Source: Candidatus Sericytochromatia bacterium (GTDB lineage Bacteria > Cyanobacteriota > Sericytochromatia > UBA7694). From it: a stretch of 32,858 bases of DNA. Of the stretch, positions 24,484-32,670 are shown piece after piece. A program made the translations under genes and the position numbers. The stretch spans positions 1-32,858 of the forward strand of contig JACYMC010000165.1 in the NCBI GenBank assembly GCA_015272195.1. Direction: 5' to 3'. Position 1 is the stretch's first letter; each line of letters starts with the position of its first letter. Under the pieces are notes generated by a model. The model was not told where the DNA came from. It did no database searches and saw only the letters and a program-made list of their open reading frames with translations.

Positions 24484-25449
24484 TCACTGCGGGGCTTTCT
24501 GCTGCATCTGAATACCCGCTTCAGCAAAAGCTTCACGGACACCGGCATAATCGGCATCGCTGGCAGGCACAAAGCGGTCAATATGATAGAGGTTATGCAT
24601 CAGCTCGCGCCCTGAAGCCTCGTTTTCGAGGGCCAGAAAAAAGGCACTGATTTTTTCAACCAGCGCGGCGTCCAGTTTGGGATGTACGCAGAGGTTATCT
24701 GCCGGAATAGGTTCGGATACCGATAGCACACGAATATCAGCGGCCTGCTCCGGCTTCAGCATATGTTTCCAGGCCGCATCATCCCCTTTGGGATCGTTGG
24801 CATAGGTTGCGCCAGCCGTCACTTTTTGATTGTGAACGGCAAAAACAGTGGCATCGTGACTGCCTGAAAAAAGCATATTTTCAAAGTCCGTGTCAGGGTT
24901 CAGACCGGCTGCACGTAACATTTTCAGCGGAAAAATATAGCCTGCCGTAGAAAGATTATCGCCAAAAGCAAAGGTTTTGCCCTTGAGCTGAGCCAGAGAG
25001 GTGATCCCGCTGTCTTTGTGGGTAAAAATGACGGCATGATAAAAAGGGGCTTCACCCCGCTGGGTACGCAGAATAACACGCACATCGGCCTCTCGCTGGG
25101 CCATAACATAAGAGGCTGGACTCAGAAAAGCAAAGTCAAGTTTATCGTTGCGAAAGGCTTCAACCACACCCGTATAGTCATTGGCAATAAAAGCCTGAAC
25201 CTCCTGCCCCAGAGCCGCGCTGAGCTGATCGACCAGGGGCTGGGCATTGCGCTGGATTTCAGCCATGTTTTCAGAAGGAATAAAACCCATGCGCAGGGGG
25301 CGTTGTTCTGAAGCTGTATCCGCCGGCGGCTGGGCCTCCTGCGGACAGGCGCTGAGCATACTGATCAGCAGACAGCAGAGCACAAAAAGCAGTGAAGGAA
25401 AAAAAACGCGTTGATTCACAAGACTATAAAGACTCCTGACAGATTGCAT
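24484..25449 (-). CDS. phnD: Phosphonate/phosphite-binding lipoprotein PhnD
   Basis: This 321-aa substrate-binding protein has a hydrophobic signal and the lipobox LSAC, so Cys35 should be lipidated and the protein tethered to the membrane. The mature part fits the PhnD/PtxB family: 'LRMGFIPSENMAEI' at the start, 'VEAFRNDKLDFAFLSPASYV' and 'LKGKTFAFGDNLSTAGYIFP'. It heads the phnD-phnC-phnE operon. No C-P lyase (phnG-M), phosphonatase or ptxD gene is nearby, so the ligand could be phosphonate, phosphite or phosphate. The leader is only about 12 nt and has no clear ribosome site. Confidence 0.94.
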   Translation of the reverse strand: MQSVRSLYSLVNQRVFFPSLLFVLCCLLISMLSACPQEAQPPADTASEQRPLRMGFIPSENMAEIQRNAQPLVDQLSAALGQEVQAFIANDYTGVVEAFRNDKLDFAFLSPASYVMAQREADVRVILRTQRGEAPFYHAVIFTHKDSGITSLAQLKGKTFAFGDNLSTAGYIFPLKMLRAAGLNPDTDFENMLFSGSHDATVFAVHNQKVTAGATYANDPKGDDAAWKHMLKPEQAADIRVLSVSEPIPADNLCVHPKLDAALVEKISAFFLALENEASGRELMHNLYHIDRFVPASDADYAGVREAFAEAGIQMQQKAPQ

Positions 25450-25467
25450 CGGGTCAGATGGATAAGC

Positions 25468-25476
25468 AGTATAACA
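25468..25476 (-). promoter_or_regulatory. Extended -10 promoter of phnDCE
   Basis: On the minus strand TGT is followed by TATACT, an extended -10 match, ending 18 nt before the phnD ATG. No PHO-box-like repeat was recognised next to it. Confidence 0.5.
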
Positions 25477-25529
25477 GCAATTGCAAGCGGCAGGCTTGGC
25501 ACAGAGATTTCATTTCACGGGGAGCTGTA

Positions 25530-27608
25530 TCAGACCCCTGAAACATGCACAAACTCACGCAAAATAGAAGTGGGGGGTACCGCGTTGGGATACAAAGAGA
25601 CAAACAGGCGCAGCAATTGCAAGAGACGAGAGGCCGTGGCAAAAGCAGGGTGAGCCCGTGGCACCTCCAGCAAATAGCGCTCCGCATAAATTTTGAGCAC
25701 GCCCAGTTCATAAATCAGGGCGCTGTCAAAGATCACGTGGGCTTCTTTGACAAAAGGAAAAATATACTTTTGCTCACCCTGCCGGACTGATTTCCAGCGC
25801 AGAATGCTGTCAGCCGCTGCCGTGGCCCGCTGGTGGCGGTCACGCACAATGCGGCGCAACAGACGCAAATCCGAAGGGTTAATCCGCATATTGCTATCCA
25901 GCGCCAGCGACACCATGGGCTGGATAAAAATCCGGAACAGACGCTCTTCAGGCACCTGTGCATCCAGCAAAGCCGGATTCAGACCATGAATCCCCTCCAG
26001 CAGCAGAATGCTCTGCGGCTTAAGCTGCAGCACGCCCCCCCCCTCAGGCTGGCTGCGCCCCTGAATGAAGTCAAAACGGGCGGTCGCCACCGCATCGCCT
26101 GCCAGCAGGGCACGCAGATGCTGATGCAGCAGCGGCAGGTTAAGTGCTTCCAGGCACTCAAAGTCCAGTTCACCGTCGGCATCGCGTGGGGTTTCGTCGC
26201 GGTTGCGGTAATAATCGTCCAGCGACAGGGTCAGCGGTTCGAGCCCATTGACCATCAGCTGGGTGGACAGACGCTGAATAAAAGTGCTTTTGCCTGAAGA
26301 AGAAGGCCCGGCAATACAGATCACCCGCAGCTGACCCTGGCTTGCCGTAATAGCATCTGCAATCTGGCCCAGACGCTTTTCGTGAAAGCCTTCGGCCACG
26401 CGAATCAACTGGTCAATCCGGCTGTCAAGGCAGGCCTGATTAAAAGCCCCCACGCTTTGAATACCCAGGGAATGCTGCCAGCGCACGTGCTCTGCCATCA
26501 CCTGAGCATAGGCTTCCAACTGCTCCACCGGCGGAGCCGCAGCTGAAGTCTGAAGCACCAGACCATCGGGACGGGCATGCAGCACGGGGGGCTGAATATA
26601 GCCGCTGTCAGGTACCAGCGGCCCCGTACTCAGCACATAATAATCGCCACAGCTGGCCAGTGATACGGTGCTGTTATGGGTACCTGCCAGCAAATCAAGG
26701 ACTTCCGGACGCTGATTCTGCTCAAAGTAGCGCATGGCCTCCTCAATCGCCCATTGCTCATGACGAAAAATGACCCGGCGCGCGCACAGAGCGGTGATTT
26801 CAGCCATCAGATCCGGTAACAGGTCGGACACAGGCCTATTAGACGAAAACCAGTGTAAATGGCCGACTGAAAGCATGCTTTGCAATTTGATATCAGGTTG
26901 CAGGCGATACGCCGCCTCCAGCATCAGCAGGCTGACGCTGTGGCGGTAGACCCGATCCCCCTCCCAGTCCAGGGTCGTCAGCGGGGCCAGTTGCAGATCA
27001 CTCATCAGGGGGGTGTTGAGACTGACCAGTTTGCGATTTAAAAGTGCCGCCACCACCGGCGCATCCTGGTAGCTGGCCGGAAGCACATCACCCGCCAGAA
27101 CCCCGGTAGTGACCCTGCGCTGCTCTGTGGGCAAAGTCACCTGAATCAGCTGCTGACGGGGCAAAGAGCGCTCCTGCAATAATTTACCGTAATTATCGGT
27201 CATATGATTCAGCTGCAATCCCAGACGTGCAATCAGCGCACTCTGAAGGCGCAAAGCCAGACGGGGATACTGTTCCTGCAGCGCTTCAAACGCCGGCAGG
27301 TCGAGGCAGAGGGTGTGCAGGGGCGTCAAAGCTTTGACTGAGGCTGAACGGGGTCGACCCGCAATCAGCGCCAGCTCACCAAAATACTGCCCACTTTCGA
27401 GTAAGCCCAACGATAAACCATGACGGCACAGTTCAGCCTGACCCGTCAGCAGAAAAAACATGTTGCGTTCGGAATGGCCCTGCTGCAGCACCACCACCTG
27501 TGCGGCAAAGTTCACAGGCTTTAAAAAACCCTGCAAAATCTCAATGTCTGCAGGACTAAAGTCCTGAAACACCTGTTGATTCTGTAATAAATGTCTGTCT
27601 GTTTGCAT
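25530..27608 (-). CDS. Three-domain fusion: cNMP-binding, ThrRS-like and uridine kinase-like domains
   Basis: This 692-aa protein joins three parts. Residues 15-130 are a cyclic-nucleotide-binding domain with the phosphate cassette FGELALIAGRPRSASV (76-91), including Arg87 and Ser88-Ala89. Residues about 150-390 resemble the threonyl-tRNA synthetase-like region found in some nucleoside kinases ('RHSVSLLMLEAAYRLQPD', 'VSDLLPDLMAEITALC'). Residues 425-692 are a uridine kinase/phosphoribulokinase-type domain with P-loop GPSSSGKST (434-442), LSLDDYYRNRDETPRD and ILLLEGIHGLNP. The ThrRS-like plus kinase pair is known in bacteria; adding a cNMP domain suggests that cAMP or cGMP controls the kinase. 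The substrate is probably a pyrimidine nucleoside, but this is inferred. It is divergent from fliD. Confidence 0.9.
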   Translation of the reverse strand: MQTDRHLLQNQQVFQDFSPADIEILQGFLKPVNFAAQVVVLQQGHSERNMFFLLTGQAELCRHGLSLGLLESGQYFGELALIAGRPRSASVKALTPLHTLCLDLPAFEALQEQYPRLALRLQSALIARLGLQLNHMTDNYGKLLQERSLPRQQLIQVTLPTEQRRVTTGVLAGDVLPASYQDAPVVAALLNRKLVSLNTPLMSDLQLAPLTTLDWEGDRVYRHSVSLLMLEAAYRLQPDIKLQSMLSVGHLHWFSSNRPVSDLLPDLMAEITALCARRVIFRHEQWAIEEAMRYFEQNQRPEVLDLLAGTHNSTVSLASCGDYYVLSTGPLVPDSGYIQPPVLHARPDGLVLQTSAAAPPVEQLEAYAQVMAEHVRWQHSLGIQSVGAFNQACLDSRIDQLIRVAEGFHEKRLGQIADAITASQGQLRVICIAGPSSSGKSTFIQRLSTQLMVNGLEPLTLSLDDYYRNRDETPRDADGELDFECLEALNLPLLHQHLRALLAGDAVATARFDFIQGRSQPEGGGVLQLKPQSILLLEGIHGLNPALLDAQVPEERLFRIFIQPMVSLALDSNMRINPSDLRLLRRIVRDRHQRATAAADSILRWKSVRQGEQKYIFPFVKEAHVIFDSALIYELGVLKIYAERYLLEVPRAHPAFATASRLLQLLRLFVSLYPNAVPPTSILREFVHVSGV

Positions 27609-27614
27609 GCCGTC

Positions 27615-27643
27615 ATTGTACCCTGCCGGGCATCTTCAGTCAC
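27615..27643 (-). promoter_or_regulatory. Promoter giving a leaderless mRNA for the cNMP-kinase fusion
   Basis: On the minus strand GTGACT (27643-27638), a 4/6 -35 match, and TACAAT (27620-27615), a 5/6 -10 match, are 17 nt apart. Only 6 nt separate the -10 from the ATG at 27608, so transcription should start at or next to the start codon. No ribosome site is present. Confidence 0.6.
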
Positions 27644-27662
27644 GGCATTGCCGGTCTTGATA

Positions 27663-27691
27663 TTTAAATTCCTGACCAGATCGGTTATGAT
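27663..27691 (+). promoter_or_regulatory. Promoter of fliD
   Basis: TTTAAA (27663-27668) and TATGAT (27686-27691) are 17 nt apart. The tail GATAA recalls flagellar sigma-28 sites, but the spacing to the upstream TAAA does not fit that class, so a vegetative-type promoter is more likely. Confidence 0.5.
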
Positions 27692-27730
27692 AAAGGCAAA
27701 CGCTTTGGCATGTGAACAGGGAGGTTCATA

Positions 27731-29533
27731 ATGGGCAACATTTCTTTTGGCGGACTCGCTTCAGGTCTGGATTCACAGAGTATCATCCAGCAGCTGATGA
27801 CGCTTGAAAGCCGGCCACTGGGCCTGCTCAACACCCAGCGCAGCCGGCTGGAGCAACAAAACGAAGCCTACCGCACCCTCAACACCCGCATTTCAGCCCT
27901 TGAAAGCGCCGCTTTTGAGCTGACCCAGCTGGGCAATGTGCGCGGCCGCAAAGCCAGCAGCAGCAACAGCGACCAACTGCTGGCAACCGCCAATGCCAAC
28001 GCCCAGACCGGTACTTTTTCGGTCGAAATTCTGCAGCGCGCCAGCGCTTCTGTGCTGCGCACGGGAACCGACGCCACCCAGGGCAACGGGATTGGCGGTG
28101 TGGCTGACGCCAGTGATTTTTCGGGACTCAATCTGACACAGATCAATGCCGCCAACCGCCTGAGCAGCAACCTGAGCGCCGGCACCTTTTCGGTCAACGG
28201 CCAGAATGTCAGCATTCTCTCCAGCGATACCCTGACCGATATTTTTGCCAAAATCAACACCGCCACCGGCGGTGCTGTGACCGGCCAGTTGCGCACCGAC
28301 AGCAGCAAAGGCGGTCTGGTAGTGGAGTTAAGCTCAGCAGCTCCGATTGCGGTGAGCAAAGGCAGCAGCAATTTTTTATCTGCATTTAAACTGGATACCG
28401 CCAGCTATGACAGCGTCAACGACCGCCTGCAAAGCAGCGATGCCGTGAACAGCGTGCGCAGTGATCTCCGACTCGACAACTCCGCGGGTCAGACCAACCT
28501 GGCCCTGCCCGTTGGCAGTGGCACCCTGACGATCAACGGCGCCACCATCAGCTACGATGCCAGCCAGGACAGCCTCAACAGCATTATTAACCGTATCAAC
28601 GAGGCCAACGCGGGTGTGACGGCCAAGTTCAGCAATCTCAACGGGGGCCAGCTGACCCTGACCAATCAGGATCTGGGTCCGACGGGCATCTTTTTGAGTG
28701 ATACGGGCAATTTTGCAGATGCCCTGGGTCTTAAAGCGCCTGACTCGATTGCTGCGGGGCAGAGTGCCCAGCTTCGCGTGGATGGCGGCCCGATTCAGTT
28801 CTTCAACAAGAACACAGGCCTGACCGCCGACGGTTTAAGCGGCGTTTTGCTGGACCTCAAAGAGGCAGCTCCCGGCAGTCCGGTTGAAGTCAACGTCAGT
28901 GCTGATACGGATCTGGCCATTGAAAAAGTCCAGAATTTTGTCACCCAGTTTAATGCCGTCACCAAATATATTGATGAACTGCGTAATTTTAACCCAGAAA
29001 CCCGCCAGAAAGGCATCTTTCTGGCCGACAGCACCATTGGTTCCATTCGCAACCGCTTGCAGCAGACCCTGTTTGAAAGCGTCAGCGGCCTGCAGGGTGG
29101 CACAGGCCTGGGCAATCTGAGTGAGCTGGGCATCAATACAGGCGCCATTGGCGCCGTACCGGGCACCACCTCAGAACTGCAGCTGGACGTTGCCAAACTG
29201 CGCAATGTGATGGAAAACAACCCCACCCGCGTGGCACAGCTGCTGGGGGCTGAAGACACCAGCACCGGCAGTACGGGGGTGATGAGCCGCCTTAAAGACT
29301 ACCTCAACGGTCTGAGCAGCGTCACGGGCGTGCTTAACGAAAAGCAGCGCAGCAACACCCGGCAGATGCGCAGCCTCGACACCCGGATTCAAACCATGGA
29401 GCAACGCCTGGAGAAAAAACAGATCCTGCTCGAAAACCAGTTTACCGCCCTGGAGCGAACCGTTTCCAGACTGCAAACGCAGCAACAGAGTCTCAACAGT
29501 CTCTTTGCCCTGGTCAGTCAGGGCCGGGGTTAA
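27731..29533 (+). CDS. fliD: Flagellar filament cap protein FliD (hook-associated protein 2)
   Basis: This 600-aa exported protein caps the flagellar filament and guides flagellin folding. Its N-terminal domain starts with the family hallmark FGGLASGLDSQSIIQQLMTL (6-25), followed by a long coiled-coil stretch. The middle is Ser/Thr/Asn-rich beta structure with a flagellin hook IN motif ('GTLTINGATISYDASQDSLNSIINRIN'-type region near 265-290). The C-terminal FliD domain (about 345-600) ends in a coiled coil (about 530-590). The GGGAGG ribosome site 7-8 nt before the ATG supports the start. No other flagellar gene is in the window, so fliD is separated from the main flagellar clusters. Confidence 0.96.
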   Translation: MGNISFGGLASGLDSQSIIQQLMTLESRPLGLLNTQRSRLEQQNEAYRTLNTRISALESAAFELTQLGNVRGRKASSSNSDQLLATANANAQTGTFSVEILQRASASVLRTGTDATQGNGIGGVADASDFSGLNLTQINAANRLSSNLSAGTFSVNGQNVSILSSDTLTDIFAKINTATGGAVTGQLRTDSSKGGLVVELSSAAPIAVSKGSSNFLSAFKLDTASYDSVNDRLQSSDAVNSVRSDLRLDNSAGQTNLALPVGSGTLTINGATISYDASQDSLNSIINRINEANAGVTAKFSNLNGGQLTLTNQDLGPTGIFLSDTGNFADALGLKAPDSIAAGQSAQLRVDGGPIQFFNKNTGLTADGLSGVLLDLKEAAPGSPVEVNVSADTDLAIEKVQNFVTQFNAVTKYIDELRNFNPETRQKGIFLADSTIGSIRNRLQQTLFESVSGLQGGTGLGNLSELGINTGAIGAVPGTTSELQLDVAKLRNVMENNPTRVAQLLGAEDTSTGSTGVMSRLKDYLNGLSSVTGVLNEKQRSNTRQMRSLDTRIQTMEQRLEKKQILLENQFTALERTVSRLQTQQQSLNSLFALVSQGRG

Positions 29534-29570
29534 AGCCGGGGCCTGAAACACTGGATCGGCGGCAGCAGAC

Positions 29571-29599
29571 TTTCAGACTGTGTCTGCTGCAGGTATAAT
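29571..29599 (+). promoter_or_regulatory. Promoter giving a near-leaderless mRNA for the 1020-aa protein
   Basis: TTTCAG (29571-29576) and a perfect TATAAT (29594-29599) are 17 nt apart. Only 8 nt separate the -10 from the ATG at 29608, and there is no ribosome site. Confidence 0.6.
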
Positions 29600-29607
29600 A
29601 CGATTCT

Positions 29608-32600
29608 ATGAATAGACATCGCAGCCTTTTTTGTACCCTTCTCAGCCTCAGTCTGGTCCTGATACCAGCTTCTGCACAGGCCCGCCTGCAGAGCCAGGTG
29701 TCTGATATTATCGGGCCCGGCGTCAACCACCCGGAGCGGCAGTGGCAGTCTTTTGAAACGCCCCACTTTCAGGTGCATTATTACCAGGGTTTTGCTAATT
29801 TTGCCCGCCAGGCTGCCGAAGTGAGCGAAGCCGGTCTGGCGCGCCTGACAGCTGACCTGGGGGTTAGCCTGCCCCATAAAATCCCGCTGATTATCACCGA
29901 AGATCAATTCTGGAATGGCTATGCTGAGCCGCTGCGCACCCGCATTGTGCTGGATCCCCGTTTTGCCCTGGAACCCACCATTGGCCTACGGCGCTTTTTA
30001 CTGCATGAGCTCACGCATATTCTCAACTTTTTAGCCGTTGAAACCCCCACGGCCCTCTCACGTCTGATCAAGTCTGCCGGCCTACCTTCCTGGTTTGCCG
30101 AAGGCCTGGCCCAGTACGAAGCCGAATACTGGGCCCCCGAAATGGATCGCATGCTGCGTATGCATGTGCTGGAAGACTCCCTGCTGACACCGGCAGCCCG
30201 CAACGCCTTTATTCTGCTGGGCGAACGCGGCGGCGACGGTTATAACGAAGGCTATGCCCTGGTCCGTTACCTGTTTGACACCTACGGCCATCACTTGCTC
30301 AAAGAACTGCTGGCCAACTACCAGCATCAGAACATTTCTTTTGAACAGGCCATTGCCCTGACTTTTGGCAAACCCCTGCTGCAACTGGAAGCCGAATGGC
30401 GCGATCACCAGGCCCGCGTGGCAGCAGAACATATCCAGCACCGCCAGGCCAGCCTGCCCACAGCCAAGAGCCGGATACCCTATCAAAAAGGCCAGACCTG
30501 GTATCAGCCCAAAGCCTCGCCTGACGGCAAATGGTGGGCCTATCAACTGGGCAGCGGCTACCCGACCGTGCGTGGCTATATCTACGGCCTGCTGCCACTT
30601 TATCTGGCCTCAGCCAGCACTCTCAGTGATTACGGCCAGAGCGTCAAAGCCCATCAAAACAAAGCCGACACGCCTGCAACAGCGCCGACTGAAACATCAG
30701 ACAGCTCACTGCTCAGCAACCTGCGCCATCGACACGGTCAGGACAGCGCCGATCATGAGCCAGAACCCGCAAAAAAAATCGGGCATGAACTGAGCCGACA
30801 AGCGCTGGATTTTGCCTGGCGCCCGGACAGCAAAGCTCTGGCCTATACTACTTTGAAGCCCAACGCCAACGGCAACAGCACGTTCAAAGTGCAGGTTCAG
30901 GCCCTCAAAGTGGTCAACGACAGCCTGCAGGCTGATGGCACAGCTGTCGAGCTGGATCCGGCACATAGCACCCACTCCGCGGCCTGGCTGCCCGATGGCC
31001 AAAGTATATTGGCCGTCACCGAAAGCGATGGCCGCGACCACATTGATCGCTACGATGCCCACACCGGCGAGCGCATGGAGCGGCTCTACAGCGCAGCAGA
31101 CAATCAGCAGCTGCGGGCTTTGGCCGTCAGCCCCGATGGCCAGCAGCTGGCCTTTGAAAGCCATCTCACCGACGGCATGACCCACCTGATGCTGAAGTCT
31201 CTGGAGGGTGCGCCCGGCAGCACCGAAGCCCGTCTGCTGACACGCCCCGGTCAGGGCCAGATGGATCGGCAGCCGGTCTGGGCAGCTGATGGGCAAAGCC
31301 TCTATTTTATTTCGACCCGCACCGGATTTGCCGATTTGCATCGGTTGGAGCTGAACAACAAGCAGATGATGCGCCTCAGCCAAGTTTACAGCGGGCTGGA
31401 CACCCCCGGCCTGAGCCCTGACGGCCAGCAGCTGCACTTTGTGCGCCACCATGCCTACGGCACCAGCCTGGAGCAAGTGCCGTTGCAGCATCTCAAAGCC
31501 TATGAGCAGTATCCTGAAAGTTTTCCAGAAACACAGACCCTGTTGCCGCCACCCTTCTTGCCGCCGCTCTCAGACAAGCTGGACTTTAGCCCCCAAAACT
31601 ATATTCCCTGGCTGGCACCCGATCTCTTTGTGCCTGTGATTGGCCGGGATGAGGTCAGTGATCAAATTGGCTTTCTGGCCCAGTTCAGCGATCTGCTGGA
31701 TCAGCAGGCCCTCAGCCTGTTGCTGCTCTACGGCATTGGGTCCCAGCGCATTGGCTTTAATACCGCTTACATCAACCGCATGTTTGATACCAGCTTTGGC
31801 ATTGAAATCGGTGACATGCCCACCCTGTCTTTTACCACCGACGGTTCTCAGTTTTTTATTCAGCGCGATCAAAGTCTGTCTTTGTTTGCGGCCCGCCCGC
31901 TGTTTAATGAAGGGTCTGGCGATACGGCCGCCACCCGCGTGGCCCGCTTTGCCACGCTGGAGCTGAATATCAGCCGCCAGAGTAATCTCACCACTGAACT
32001 CAACGGTACTATCAGCCAGCGTCAGCTGCGCGAAGGTTTTAACAACAGCCTGAGCCTGAGCTTCAGCGATAATCAGGCCCGCGGTCGCAAAGAGGGCTAC
32101 AGCTATTCCCTGAACCTATCCGGCGGCAGCTGGCTCTGGGGCTCAGAGTACAGCTTTATTGCCAGCAACGCTGAGTGGCGCCAATATATTCCGACCTGGG
32201 GCAACCAGACCCTGGCTTATTATGTGGCTGGATCGGCCATGACCGGGGAAACCCGCCCGGCCCTCCTGGGCGGGCCCCCGCTCAACAATCTGCTGGTGCT
32301 CAACTTTCAGAATATTATCCCGCTGCGGGGCTTTCGTCTGGCTGAACTGCAAGGTCCGCTGATGCTGGCCAGCAACATCGAGTACCGCGTGCCGCTGATA
32401 CCGGGTCTGTACCTGAATCTGGGCGATCATTACCTCAAAAACCTGGAGCTGGCGGCGTATGTGGATATCGGGGATGCCTGGTACCCGGCGCAGCGCGGGG
32501 CCTTTCCGCACATTGGCAGCGGCCTGGAGCTGCGCAGCGACGTGATCCTCAACCGCCGCAACCCCTTTCAGCTCTATTTTGGCGCCGGCAAGGCCCTGCT

Positions 32601-32670
32601 GGGCAGTGGCAGCAACTATCTGACCCAACGCCCCGTGGAGTTCTACGGCGGGTTTATCAGTGTGTTTTAG
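29608..32670 (+). CDS. Large exported protein: zinc metallopeptidase domain, beta-propeller and outer-membrane beta-barrel
   Basis: This 1020-aa protein starts with a signal peptide (1-25, cleavage near AQA). Residues 45-250 form a gluzincin-type metallopeptidase domain with HELTH (133-137) and the third ligand Glu165 in WFAEGLAQYEAEYW, as in the peptidase MA-like group. Residues about 290-640 contain at least five TolB/PD40-type propeller blades marked by SPDGKWWAY, RPDSKALAY, LPDGQSILAV, SPDGQQLAFES and SPDGQQLHFV. The last 350 residues are rich in alternating strands and end in Phe, the signature of an outer-membrane barrel, perhaps Omp85/surface-antigen related. A protease tethered to the outer membrane is likely. 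Start choice rests on the signal peptide, since no ribosome site exists. Confidence 0.88.
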   Translation: MNRHRSLFCTLLSLSLVLIPASAQARLQSQVSDIIGPGVNHPERQWQSFETPHFQVHYYQGFANFARQAAEVSEAGLARLTADLGVSLPHKIPLIITEDQFWNGYAEPLRTRIVLDPRFALEPTIGLRRFLLHELTHILNFLAVETPTALSRLIKSAGLPSWFAEGLAQYEAEYWAPEMDRMLRMHVLEDSLLTPAARNAFILLGERGGDGYNEGYALVRYLFDTYGHHLLKELLANYQHQNISFEQAIALTFGKPLLQLEAEWRDHQARVAAEHIQHRQASLPTAKSRIPYQKGQTWYQPKASPDGKWWAYQLGSGYPTVRGYIYGLLPLYLASASTLSDYGQSVKAHQNKADTPATAPTETSDSSLLSNLRHRHGQDSADHEPEPAKKIGHELSRQALDFAWRPDSKALAYTTLKPNANGNSTFKVQVQALKVVNDSLQADGTAVELDPAHSTHSAAWLPDGQSILAVTESDGRDHIDRYDAHTGERMERLYSAADNQQLRALAVSPDGQQLAFESHLTDGMTHLMLKSLEGAPGSTEARLLTRPGQGQMDRQPVWAADGQSLYFISTRTGFADLHRLELNNKQMMRLSQVYSGLDTPGLSPDGQQLHFVRHHAYGTSLEQVPLQHLKAYEQYPESFPETQTLLPPPFLPPLSDKLDFSPQNYIPWLAPDLFVPVIGRDEVSDQIGFLAQFSDLLDQQALSLLLLYGIGSQRIGFNTAYINRMFDTSFGIEIGDMPTLSFTTDGSQFFIQRDQSLSLFAARPLFNEGSGDTAATRVARFATLELNISRQSNLTTELNGTISQRQLREGFNNSLSLSFSDNQARGRKEGYSYSLNLSGGSWLWGSEYSFIASNAEWRQYIPTWGNQTLAYYVAGSAMTGETRPALLGGPPLNNLLVLNFQNIIPLRGFRLAELQGPLMLASNIEYRVPLIPGLYLNLGDHYLKNLELAAYVDIGDAWYPAQRGAFPHIGSGLELRSDVILNRRNPFQLYFGAGKALLGSGSNYLTQRPVEFYGGFISVF

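Noticed and set aside
27663-27693. Sigma-28 flagellar promoter before fliD
   Set aside because: GATAA is present but the distance to the upstream TAAA is about 2 nt too long for the usual 11-nt spacer; a vegetative-type promoter fits better.
29520-29550. GC-rich inverted sequence after fliD
   Set aside because: The stem needs a bulge and no T-run follows; too weak to call a terminator.
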